10,670 nt of DNA. Source: an uncultured Nannocystaceae bacterium (GTDB lineage Bacteria; Myxococcota_A; Polyangia; Nannocystales; Nannocystaceae). Made by a program: the position numbers and the translations under genes. Below are positions 1 to 6,192 of this stretch, one piece after another. Each line of letters begins with the position of its first letter. Within the stretch, counting starts at the first letter, position 1. Below the pieces are notes generated by a model. That model was not told where the DNA came from, searched no databases, and saw only the letters and a list, made by a program, of their open reading frames with translations. The stretch is taken from contig CALKDV010000503.1 of the NCBI GenBank assembly GCA_938084085.1, positions 1 through 10,670 of the forward strand, given 5' to 3'.

Positions 1-2
1 AT

Positions 3-599
3 TACGGAGGGCTTGAGGCGTCGCTTGCAGGAGAGATCTTTAACTGCGGTAGCGGTCCTGAAACCTATGTGATCGATCCATCCGAAGCAGATCAGGCGCA
101 AGCCCTCTACATCGTCGCCTGGGCCGACAGCTCGGTTACGCAAGGAGTCCTTGGCCAGTTTCGGCGCTCTGATGGTGGCGGCACGTTTGGCCCGGTTGTC
201 TACACCGGAGATCCAGGTTGGCAGGTCTGCGCGACGGGAATGAACTTCAACCCTGGCTCGGGCGGCCCCTCCAACGTGCTCATCGATCAAATGATCGGTC
301 AGTGTAACGTTGGGAGTCTCGACCCCGCCACGACGAGCGGCGGCTGGGTCGACCAGAACGGGACGATGCTCGGCGCGCTGGCGGTTGGGGAAGACAACAC
401 AACCCCATACAGCGGCGGGCCCCAAGCTGGCAACGAATTCCCCCTCGTCTGCCAAACCGTGATGGACCCTGAGGCGACCTGGATGTGGTTTGACTGGGAT
501 CTCAATGACCCGGCGAGCCCCTTCTTGTGGCCCGGGGGGACCAACCCAGACCATCAGTTCCTCATATTTCGCTTACCGGCGAGCTTGATCCCTCAATGA
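3..599 (+). CDS. Secreted-type hypothetical protein, C-terminal part (5' end outside window)
   Basis: The reading frame is open from the first complete codon at position 3 to the TGA at 597-599, giving about 198 residues. It has no start inside the window that is better than simple continuation from upstream; the GTG at 69 lies in mid-domain, so I treat the gene as 5'-truncated. The protein is rich in Gly, Trp, Asp and aromatic residues, has few Lys, and holds four spaced cysteines (FNCG, QVCAT, GQCNV, LVCQT) that could form two disulfides. This composition fits an exported beta-rich domain. No membrane segment is visible in this part. I do not recognise a family. Its stop overlaps the next start codon in ATGA, so the two are probably co-transcribed. 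Confidence that it is coding is high; function is unknown. Confidence 0.8.
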   Translation, partial: YGGLEASLAGEIFNCGSGPETYVIDPSEADQAQALYIVAWADSSVTQGVLGQFRRSDGGGTFGPVVYTGDPGWQVCATGMNFNPGSGGPSNVLIDQMIGQCNVGSLDPATTSGGWVDQNGTMLGALAVGEDNTTPYSGGPQAGNEFPLVCQTVMDPEATWMWFDWDLNDPASPFLWPGGTNPDHQFLIFRLPASLIPQ

Positions 600-1165
600 G
601 TAATCCAGGGATTTTATCCCCATTAGCGACGGAGTCTCCGTGCTGCGACGGCACCCTTGAAGCTACCCCGCAGCCGGCTGCGGGCGACTCAACCCCCCGT
701 CCGTGTCCCGAATGTGACGCGCTCGGCCGAGCGACACCTTTGGCCACGATCACATCGATGCGACGCTCCATGCGCCCCATCCCCGCTGATCGCGTACGTG
801 AGGCGGAGGCGCCCTGGAGAGCGTGCCTTTCCTCGGCGTGTCCCGTCGCCTACTACGGCGCGAGCGCCACGATTTCGGTGACCGAGGTCTCCGCGACAGT
901 GCACCATAAAGCGCGATCCCCCGACCCACTCATCTGTTTTTGTTTTGAGTATCGCATCTCCGCTCTCGAGCGCTCCATGCACGGCACCCATTCAGTCAAT
1001 CCTATCGTCCTCGAGATCCAATCTCGGTGCCGTGAAGGCTTGGGTCAGTGCCAAATCAAAAATCCAGAGGGCCGATGCTGCCTTCGAAATATCGCGCAGG
1101 TCCTCAAAACTGAGACGTCCACCTCGCAAGGTCGCGACTCACCCGTCGGCGGCGGGAGCCTCTAA
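596..1165 (+). CDS. CopZ-type (2Fe-2S)-binding metallochaperone-like protein
   Basis: A 189-residue protein starting at the ATG at 596, whose ATGA overlaps the upstream stop. The cysteine pattern matches the N-terminal domain of Archaeoglobus-type CopZ and the related bacterial Fe-S metallochaperones: CC at 16-17, CPEC at 37-40, C77, ACPVAYYG at 81-88, CFC at 114-116, and KNPEGRCCL at 155-163. Family knowledge: the first part binds zinc and the last part is a BFD-like [2Fe-2S] domain; in CopZ it accompanies copper delivery. The usual copper-binding HMA domain (GMxCxxC) is absent, as is any copper ATPase nearby. In relatives the stretch before KNP is often CxC; here it is GQC (150-152), so one common cysteine is replaced. 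An in-frame start further upstream at 527 exists but would overlap the previous gene by 73 bases and add non-conserved residues. No strong Shine-Dalgarno is visible, which fits translational coupling. The motif order supports the family; the metal bound is inference. Confidence 0.75.
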   Translation: MSNPGILSPLATESPCCDGTLEATPQPAAGDSTPRPCPECDALGRATPLATITSMRRSMRPIPADRVREAEAPWRACLSSACPVAYYGASATISVTEVSATVHHKARSPDPLICFCFEYRISALERSMHGTHSVNPIVLEIQSRCREGLGQCQIKNPEGRCCLRNIAQVLKTETSTSQGRDSPVGGGSL

Positions 1166-1215
1166 GGGACAGTCCACCGCCCCCCCTTCTCCGTGAGCCA
1201 GGTGACGGCTGCACC

Positions 1216-2106
1216 CTATGGGCGACGCCGACCGTCATCCAACGCACGGAGCTTTCGACGCAGCTCTCCAGCCTTCCCAAGCCCGCGCCGATACCCCACC
1301 GCCGCCTGAGACCATCCTCCGTAGATCGCGTTGGGGATCATGAACCAGTCGGTCCCCCAATGCGTCATAAAACGATCGACCGCGTCACGACGGCCTGCGT
1401 TGTCGAGGCGCGTGTACTCGTCACCGATAAAGTCTCCGAGGTTGTCCCCGAGCAGCATCACGACCCGATATTGCTCGGCCACATGGAGTCTTCGACTGGT
1501 TTTATCAGAGCCCCAGTCCTCCCGTTCGTTCTTGGTGAGGACGACATCGATACCTGCCGCCATCGGGAAGCCTCGCGCGGCGAGATTTCTGGCCGTCGCG
1601 TCGTCCACGCTCACGTCGCGGTTTGTCACATAGAATATGGTGACCCCCTTGGCCGCCGCGGCCTGCGCAAACTCAACCGCCCCGGGCAGGGCCTCGGCGC
1701 TCGCCTCTTCACACCACTCGGCCCACCCCACGGGATACGCCGTCCCTGCCCGCATCGCCCTCACCTGCCAGGGTGAGTTGTCAAGCATCGTCTCGTCCAC
1801 ATCCACAATGATCGCGGGAGGCTTGTCTGCCACGGTCGTCACCGCCTCGAGTGCCGACGCGTCAGGGACGAGAAGTTGAGCCTCAAGCCTCGACTCCGCC
1901 GCAACAAAGATGTGGCGAACCACCGCTCGATACTCGGCAGACAGTTGATGAAACAACGTCGCGTTGAGCTCCTCGGGGCCCTTGGGAGACGGTGCCTGGC
2001 CCCCACACCCGATCAAAGCGAGCGAGAGCGCCATCGAGGTCAGTCCTGTTCGCGAGCGTATGGAACGAGACCAAAAAAGAGAAGGAGAGCGTGGAGTACC
2101 TGTCAT
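1216..2106 (-). CDS. HAD acid phosphatase / 5'-nucleotidase lipoprotein, e(P4) class
   Basis: A 296-residue predicted lipoprotein. The chosen ATG at 2106 is preceded by AGAAGG eight bases upstream and gives a signal peptide with lipobox LIGC (Cys34); an open extension to 2280 looks non-protein-like. The HAD motifs are in order: DVDET at 102-106 (nucleophile and acid/base aspartates), the Thr of YVTNRD at 161, Lys202 in SDKTSRR, and GDNLGDF at 220-226. The ending with PNAIYGGW (258-265) is typical of Haemophilus e(P4) and class C acid phosphatases (Pfam Acid_phosphat_B). The family is Mg-dependent, anchored on the periplasmic side of a membrane, and removes phosphate from 5'-nucleotides and similar monoesters. 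The gene is divergent from the PEBP lipoprotein and convergent with the metallochaperone gene, 50 bp away. All catalytic residues are present, so it should be active. The exact substrate is not readable from sequence. Confidence 0.9.
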   Translation of the reverse strand: MTGTPRSPSLFWSRSIRSRTGLTSMALSLALIGCGGQAPSPKGPEELNATLFHQLSAEYRAVVRHIFVAAESRLEAQLLVPDASALEAVTTVADKPPAIIVDVDETMLDNSPWQVRAMRAGTAYPVGWAEWCEEASAEALPGAVEFAQAAAAKGVTIFYVTNRDVSVDDATARNLAARGFPMAAGIDVVLTKNEREDWGSDKTSRRLHVAEQYRVVMLLGDNLGDFIGDEYTRLDNAGRRDAVDRFMTHWGTDWFMIPNAIYGGWSQAAVGYRRGLGKAGELRRKLRALDDGRRRP

Positions 2107-2114
2107 CGTGTGTA

Positions 2115-2120
2115 CCTTCT
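2115..2120 (-). promoter_or_regulatory. Ribosome binding site for the e(P4)-type phosphatase
   Basis: The minus strand reads AGAAGG eight bases before the ATG at 2106. It decides the start, because the upstream in-frame candidates lack both such a site and a signal peptide directly after the start. Confidence 0.55.
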
Positions 2121-2122
2121 GC

Positions 2123-2160
2123 CTCGCTGTACGCGAGCACCCACCGGGGACATCCCGGTG
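2123..2160 (-). other. Two adjacent hairpins in the phosphatase leader
   Basis: A 7-bp stem (CACCGGG at 2142-2148 with CCCGGTG at 2154-2160, 5-base loop) lies next to a 5-bp stem (CTCGC at 2123-2127 with GCGAG at 2133-2137, 5-base loop). On the minus strand both would fall in the 5' leader just before the AGAAGG site. A weak -10-like TATGCT (plus positions 2173-2178) lies just upstream, which would put the first hairpin at the transcript 5' end. They could stabilise the mRNA or gate translation; no known riboswitch is recognised. Confidence 0.3.
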
Positions 2161-2238
2161 AAAATCCCTGGAAGCATAGACCCTCCATTCGGCGATTGCA
2201 TCGGTGTTTTGGCGCGCGGTGCCTCGCCGCCCCCCGTG

Positions 2239-2268
2239 CTCACAACCCAGCCATGAAGGTTCAATAAT
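2239..2268 (+). promoter_or_regulatory. Candidate sigma70-type promoter for the PEBP lipoprotein
   Basis: AATAAT at 2263-2268 matches the -10 consensus in five of six bases. CTCACA at 2239-2244 matches the -35 in four of six, with an 18-bp spacer. The predicted start near 2275 would leave a leader of about 57 bases. The AT-rich box stands out from its GC-rich surroundings, but matches of this quality also occur by chance. Confidence 0.3.
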
Positions 2269-2331
2269 GAGCCTGCACATGGCCGCAGCTCGTGGTGTTT
2301 GAAGCCCTCAGAACCTGATACCGTCTGGCCC

Positions 2332-3114
2332 ATGCGCATCCCATTGTTGAGCAGCTTAATTGCCCTCGCGTTACCCCTCACTGTCGCCGGTTGCGGACCC
2401 AAGCCCGAAACTTCGACCCCCTCCCCTGCGTCCAATGACGAAGCGCCCGATGCGCCGGCCCCCGCGCCCGACCCCTTCACGGTGACATCTGCGACGTGGA
2501 GCGACGGCGCGGCCATTCCGGAGGCGAACGCATTTTGCATTCCCGCCGTGGAGGGCCATGTGGGTCTCGGCACGAATATCAACCCCGAGCTTCGCTGGGC
2601 AGGAGCCCCCGAGGCCACAAAGTCCTTCGCGATCGTCATGCACGATCCCGACGTCCCCTCGGCCCTCGACGATGTGAATCAAGAGGGCAAAACAGTCCCA
2701 GAGGGTCTCGCGCGCATCACCTTTGTCCATTGGATCCTGGTGGACGTGCCCGCCGCGACCACTGCCGTTGCGGCAGGCGCTGATTCCGACGCAATCACCC
2801 CGAAGGGCAAACCTCCCGGGCCCACCGAGCTGGGCACTCGAGGCGTCAACGACTACACAAAGTGGTTCGCTGCCGATGAGAATATGGCCGGGAGCTACGG
2901 CGGATACGATGGACCATGCCCCCCATGGAATGATGAGCGCGTCCATCACTATGTCACGACGGTCTACGCGCTGGACGTGGAGAAGCTTGAGGTAGGAGAA
3001 AACTTCACCCTCGATGCCGCCCAAGCGGCAATGGAAGGGCACGTGCTCGCGCAAGCCTCCATCACCGGCCTGTACTCTCTCAACCCAAACGTCACCCTGC
3101 CCTCGGCTCCGTAG
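2332..3114 (+). CDS. PEBP-family lipoprotein (YbhB/YbcL type)
   Basis: A 260-residue predicted lipoprotein. The ATG at 2332 gives a short signal peptide with lipobox VAGC (Cys21), followed by a Pro/Ala/Ser/Asp linker to about residue 48. A TTG eleven codons upstream is possible but puts polar residues before the signal peptide. The mature domain carries the phosphatidylethanolamine-binding protein motifs in order: MHDPDVP (103-109), HWILVDVP (133-140), GGYDGPCPP (190-198) and HHY (205-207), which line the anion/ligand pocket in this family. Bacterial members such as E. coli YbhB/YbcL have no firmly settled substrate; binding of phospholipid head groups or small phosphates is family knowledge, not shown here. 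No clear Shine-Dalgarno is visible. The gene shares a 225-bp divergent control region with the phosphatase lipoprotein, and a hairpin overlaps its stop codon. Confidence 0.88.
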   Translation: MRIPLLSSLIALALPLTVAGCGPKPETSTPSPASNDEAPDAPAPAPDPFTVTSATWSDGAAIPEANAFCIPAVEGHVGLGTNINPELRWAGAPEATKSFAIVMHDPDVPSALDDVNQEGKTVPEGLARITFVHWILVDVPAATTAVAAGADSDAITPKGKPPGPTELGTRGVNDYTKWFAADENMAGSYGGYDGPCPPWNDERVHHYVTTVYALDVEKLEVGENFTLDAAQAAMEGHVLAQASITGLYSLNPNVTLPSAP

Positions 3115-3150
3115 AGCCGGGAAACGCGGGGCCGCCGTGAGAGCGGCTCC
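3102..3150 (+). terminator. Pair of GC-rich hairpins at the 3' end of the PEBP gene
   Basis: CGGCTC (3104-3109) pairs with GAGCCG (3114-3119) around a CGTA loop that includes the first two bases of the TAG stop. A second stem joins 3128-3135 and 3143-3150 (GCCGC with GCGGC at its core, 7-base loop). No T tract follows either, so they would be non-canonical terminators or 3'-end stabilisers at best. Confidence 0.3.
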
Positions 3151-3158
3151 CACGCGCC

Positions 3159-3196
3159 GACACCCCTGACGTCGCCTCGACGTCGGCGGGGGTGTC
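3159..3196. other. Long imperfect inverted repeat between PEBP and acyltransferase genes
   Basis: GACACCCC (3159-3166) pairs with GGGGTGTC (3189-3196), and inside it GACGTCG (3168-3174) pairs with CGACGTC (3178-3184) around a 3-base loop. That gives 15 paired positions with one asymmetric bulge (T3167 against 3185-3188). There is no T tract on either strand. It may end transcription of the PEBP gene, insulate the next gene, or be a protein-binding site. Confidence 0.4.
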
Positions 3197-3211
3197 CCTG
3201 CGAGACGCGAG

Positions 3212-3240
3212 TTGACACGCGGGTCAAGGCCTCGGAAACT
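3212..3240 (+). promoter_or_regulatory. Candidate promoter with overlapping operator palindrome
   Basis: TTGACA at 3212-3217 is a perfect -35 consensus. The same bases begin a near-perfect 16-bp palindrome, TTGAC-ACGCGG-GTCAA (3212-3227), broken by one mismatched pair. At a 17-bp spacer the -10 would be GAAACT (3235-3240), only three of six matches, so basal activity would be weak. The ATG of the acyltransferase follows at 3247, leaving almost no leader if this promoter is used. A dimeric repressor bound at the dyad would block the -35; this is inference. Confidence 0.3.
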
Positions 3241-3246
3241 TCCCCT

Positions 3247-4221
3247 ATGCCGGTCATCGACGGCGAACATCTTGAGCAGCTGAAGCTTCATCGACGTCCG
3301 CGCGGACAGATCCTGTTCGCGAACCTGGTGTTGTCGCCGGACTATCGGTTCCCTCGCCGCACCTCCATCACGATCGAGGGTGTGGAGAACCTCCCGCACA
3401 AGGGCGGAGCGATCTTGGCGATGAACCACACAGATCGCTTCAACTACTGGCCATTCCAGTATCAAATGTATCGCCATGGACTCCCGTTCACGGCCACGTG
3501 GGTGAAAGGCAAGTACTACGAGAACGCCTTTATGACCTGGTTTTTGAACCAGACCAACAATATCCCGCTCCCCTCGCGAGGCTACCTGCTCACCACATCG
3601 TTCCGAGAACACGCGGGGCGCGTGCCTAGCGGAGATGAGTATCGCTATCTGCGCGACCTCACCAACGGCGTCGACGTCGCGGAGCGGACCTGCTCGGACG
3701 CGATGTCGTCCTTGCTCGGGGAATCTCCCGAAGACTTCACCACCGAATTCGAAGCTCGCTTCGAGAGGTTGATGCGAAAGGTCATGGCGCTCAACTCGCG
3801 CGCTGTTCATGAACTCGGATTGAACCTTTTGGTCTTCCCCGAGGGGACGCGCTCCCTCACCCTCAAACCCGGCCACACCGGCCTGGTCGAGGTTAGTCAG
3901 TTCCTCGAGCTTCCCATCATCCCCGTAGGCTGCAACGGGAGCGATCACCTCTACCCCGGAAACAGCCCCCTCTCCAAGGGCGGCGACGTGGTCTACCGGG
4001 TGGGCCCGCCGTTGGCCGTGGATGGGCCCGAACTCTCCCCCCACCGGATCGTCGATGACGCGGTGCCGTTCTCCCGCAGGATCAAACAAGACCACGGAGA
4101 CAGGCTTGAGACGATGACGAAAATCGTGATGGGCCGCATCGCGGCTCTCCTCGACCCCCAGTATCAGTCTGCCGCAGACGACGACGGGGCCGGGGAACCT
4201 GGCTCCGCGCGCTTCGTTTGA
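3247..4221 (+). CDS. PlsC-like lysophospholipid/glycerol acyltransferase family protein
   Basis: A 324-residue protein with the acyltransferase blocks of the PlsC/LPLAT superfamily: block I NHTDRFNYW at 60-68, block III FPEGTRS at 197-203, and block IV IIPVGCNG at 224-231. The family transfers acyl chains to lysophosphatidate or related acceptors at the inner membrane, in phospholipid synthesis. No clear transmembrane helix is present, so it would be peripheral. The region between blocks I and III is longer than in typical 240-residue PlsC proteins. In block I the histidine at 61 is followed five residues later by Asn66, not the usual Asp of HX4D; Asp63 sits only two residues away. This could be a subfamily trait or reduced activity. 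The start is the ATG at 3247; the Shine-Dalgarno is weak. The polar C-terminal tail is encoded in the 58 bp shared with the convergent GST-like gene. Confidence 0.82.
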   Translation: MPVIDGEHLEQLKLHRRPRGQILFANLVLSPDYRFPRRTSITIEGVENLPHKGGAILAMNHTDRFNYWPFQYQMYRHGLPFTATWVKGKYYENAFMTWFLNQTNNIPLPSRGYLLTTSFREHAGRVPSGDEYRYLRDLTNGVDVAERTCSDAMSSLLGESPEDFTTEFEARFERLMRKVMALNSRAVHELGLNLLVFPEGTRSLTLKPGHTGLVEVSQFLELPIIPVGCNGSDHLYPGNSPLSKGGDVVYRVGPPLAVDGPELSPHRIVDDAVPFSRRIKQDHGDRLETMTKIVMGRIAALLDPQYQSAADDDGAGEPGSARFV

Positions 4222-5321
4222 TGGAGGAAGTGGGCTCTCCCTCGCCGCCGCACCACCGGGTGATCCACGCGGATGTTCGTGAGCGCCGCTCCGTTCACCC
4301 GCTCAAGCAAGGACTCGACCTGCGTGGACTCGCACACCCACGGCTGTTGATACACTTCCAACACGCGTTGAATCTTCCACTGAGATTCCGTGGCGATCTT
4401 TCGACGCGTCTTCACGCCGCCAAGGGTACACGGCGCCCATCCCAGACCGCGGGGCAGCGGCATCCCCGGTGACTGCGACGTGAACCTCGCCACGGCCCCT
4501 ACCACCTCGCTCGCGAAGGGCCACTGCTCCGCGAAGACACTCGCGAGGAGTGGTTCGAGGGTCGGTGGCACCGCCCCGTCCTCCAAAAACCTACCCGGAG
4601 AAGACGGGGGAACGGCGAGCCGCTCCATCCAGCGCTTGACATGCTCGTGTCCATCGAAGCGATGCCGGGAGCCTGGGTCGCGATAGATGTGGGCATACAG
4701 AGGACCGCAGAGCGCGAAATCTCCCGTGCACGGGGTGTCTCCAAGCAAGAACGGCGTCGCCTCAAAATGCGTGTTCAAGAGGCGCAAGAGCGCGTCGATG
4801 CGGCGCTCAACCCCGGGGATGCTCTCCTCCGTGATCCCCAGCACCTCTCGATAGGAGGACATTTTCTCTGAGATCGGTCGCAGCGCGCGTCTCGCCAACG
4901 CCGAAGGCATCCACGGCAACCCCGTCGCCGCGAACTCGGCCTCCGCAAAGGCGCGATTTTCGGGCGTGTTCCATCGAGTGTGCATGATCAAGATGGGCAT
5001 CCACTCATCCCCATAATATTCGAGCAGCGCGCTCACCAATCGCTGCTGTGGCGATGATGGGAACGCCACATCGTGAGGGAGCTGCGCCGCGAAGTAGTCG
5101 ATAATCTCACTTGAATCTTGAATCCATCGCCCGCGAGAGATCTCCAAGGTTGGCATGATCGGTCGCCCCACGGCCTTCGTGATCTTCCGGCGGAGCAGCC
5201 ACGCCGTGGGCGCGATCAGCTGGTGTGGAAGTCGATGAAACCGAGCATACCGGACGACCTTCTCGGTATAGGGCGAGGAGGGCCAACCGTAGATCGTCGG
5301 ACGATGGGGACGCGCCACCAC
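4164..5321 (-). CDS. Extended glutathione S-transferase-fold protein
   Basis: A 385-residue protein starting at a GTG (5321). The N-terminal thioredoxin-fold GST domain is clear: TIYGWPSSPYTEKV at 9-22, the cis-Pro region PIMPTLEI at 54-61 (Pro57), and the glutathione-contact stretch DSSEIIDYF at 69-77. The helical C-terminal domain shows the GST N-capping pattern, FLLGDTPCTGDFAL at 191-204. The usual catalytic position is occupied by serines (15-16), as in many Ser-type or non-catalytic GSTs. A standard GST is 200-230 residues; here about 140 extra residues follow, ending in a basic then Ser/Ala/Pro-rich tail. It lies 29 bp downstream of the RluA-N-like gene on the same strand, so they are probably one operon. 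Its last 58 bases overlap the convergent acyltransferase gene. Substrate is unknown; a structural or binding role is possible. Confidence 0.8.
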   Translation of the reverse strand: MVARPHRPTIYGWPSSPYTEKVVRYARFHRLPHQLIAPTAWLLRRKITKAVGRPIMPTLEISRGRWIQDSSEIIDYFAAQLPHDVAFPSSPQQRLVSALLEYYGDEWMPILIMHTRWNTPENRAFAEAEFAATGLPWMPSALARRALRPISEKMSSYREVLGITEESIPGVERRIDALLRLLNTHFEATPFLLGDTPCTGDFALCGPLYAHIYRDPGSRHRFDGHEHVKRWMERLAVPPSSPGRFLEDGAVPPTLEPLLASVFAEQWPFASEVVGAVARFTSQSPGMPLPRGLGWAPCTLGGVKTRRKIATESQWKIQRVLEVYQQPWVCESTQVESLLERVNGAALTNIRVDHPVVRRRGRAHFLHQTKRAEPGSPAPSSSAAD

Positions 5322-5350
5322 ATCCCAACCCTATCACGACCCTGAATCAG

Positions 5351-6154
5351 TCACGGCGTGTCCCGGATGCCACAGAGCATGAAGCCCAGCAGTGGCGCGC
5401 ACTTCTCTGCGCAGGGCGAGTAGGTCTCTTTGTGCGTCCGCGTTTTGGCGCGATTGGTCGCCCCCCAATAAAACTCCACGAGGGCTGCGGGCGCGAGGCC
5501 TCGCCGCGCCGCCTCGTTGAGCAGCTTGGGCGCGCAGCAGTCTCCCATCCCCGAAGAGACCCTCGTCTCTCCATCGAGCACCTGTGACCACCCGCCCCGA
5601 CGCCCCGCGAAGTTATGAAACGTGTACAGCCCGTGATACCGCTCCATGAGTTTGCGGGACAGCGCCGCGCGTTGCTGCGCCAAGACGGAGCGCGCCGCTT
5701 CCTGCTCGCACGCCTCCAACTCCGCGGTCACTCCCCGGATCTCTGGATCGTACGTCGCCTCCAAGGAGAGCCAGTCCCCCACGTCAAACAGCGGCGGACA
5801 CCACCCCGGGATGTTCCACGCGCCGCCCACCTGCCCGGAAAACGCTCTGAGGACGACCACCGCTCCTCCAGTTTCACGACCGATCAAAACGCCAAACATC
5901 TTGCCCCCGCGGGGTTGATGCAGCACGTTCGCGTCGACGATGGGGCGACCGCGCTCGTCGGTCGCTCCGGAGTCGGCGAGGCGTCCCTCCGCCAGTTCGT
6001 GTTGCAGCGCCTCCATCGCGTGCAGCGCCCCATCGCGCGGCAAAACGTGGACCCGATCGCACTGCCGGCACAGACCCCGCGTCTCCCCCTCGCTGTGTTT
6101 GACCCCCATCATCTCCAGCCCCATTAGTAACAAACAGCCGCCCCATTCGACCAT
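5351..6154 (-). CDS. Free-standing RluA-type pseudouridine synthase N-terminal-like domain protein
   Basis: A 267-residue protein that resembles the long N-terminal extension of about 550-residue RluA-family pseudouridine synthases (for example in Bacteroidetes). Matching blocks are GKMFGVL at 84-90, RAFSGQ at 103-108, PPLFD at 120-124, GMGDCCAPKLL at 202-212, EFYWG at 227-231, and YSPCAEKCAPLLGFML at 245-260. The pseudouridine synthase catalytic domain, with its RLD motif, is absent from this protein and from the rest of the window. Other visible features are CxxC at 29-32, a central stretch (about 135-170) likely to be helical or coiled coil, and paired cysteines that could bind metal. The activity of this domain is not known to me. 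The ATG at 6154 has AGGGG directly against it, too close to be ideal; ATGs at 6112 and 6109 follow a CTGGAG and are alternatives. It is first in a likely operon with the GST-fold gene and divergent from the amidohydrolase gene. Confidence 0.72.
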   Translation of the reverse strand: MVEWGGCLLLMGLEMMGVKHSEGETRGLCRQCDRVHVLPRDGALHAMEALQHELAEGRLADSGATDERGRPIVDANVLHQPRGGKMFGVLIGRETGGAVVVLRAFSGQVGGAWNIPGWCPPLFDVGDWLSLEATYDPEIRGVTAELEACEQEAARSVLAQQRAALSRKLMERYHGLYTFHNFAGRRGGWSQVLDGETRVSSGMGDCCAPKLLNEAARRGLAPAALVEFYWGATNRAKTRTHKETYSPCAEKCAPLLGFMLCGIRDTP

Positions 6155-6180
6155 CCCCTGGTATCATCGAAGTTCTCAAC

Positions 6181-6186
6181 GAGGGA
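6181..6186 (+). promoter_or_regulatory. Ribosome binding site for the amidohydrolase
   Basis: GAGGGA lies six bases before the ATG at 6193 and supports that start. A TATCAT at 6162-6167 (five of six -10 matches) is upstream, but no acceptable -35 is seen at normal spacing. Confidence 0.5.
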
Positions 6187-6192
6187 CACATC

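Noticed and set aside
667..733. Perfect palindromes at 667-684 (18 bp) and 720-733 (14 bp), plus a 13-bp dyad at 629-641, first read as a structured RNA or terminator cluster
   Set aside because: They lie inside the metallochaperone-like coding region, whose protein motifs run through them; GC-rich coding DNA explains them more simply.
931..947. T-rich run that could be a terminator tail
   Set aside because: It encodes the conserved ICFCFE motif of the metallochaperone-like protein and has no adjacent hairpin.
992..1129. Small minus-strand open frame of 45 codons with a protein-like look
   Set aside because: It is antisense to the conserved Cys motifs of the 596-1165 gene, lacks a good start and matches no family.
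2107..2280. N-terminal extension of the phosphatase frame by 58 codons
   Set aside because: The extension is not protein-like and would bury the signal peptide; the AGAAGG site supports the ATG at 2106.
2371..4095. Long open frame of 574 codons on the minus strand
   Set aside because: It lies opposite the PEBP and acyltransferase genes, both with clear family motifs; its translation is Arg/Gly/Val-rich without domain features, typical of an antisense frame in GC-rich DNA.
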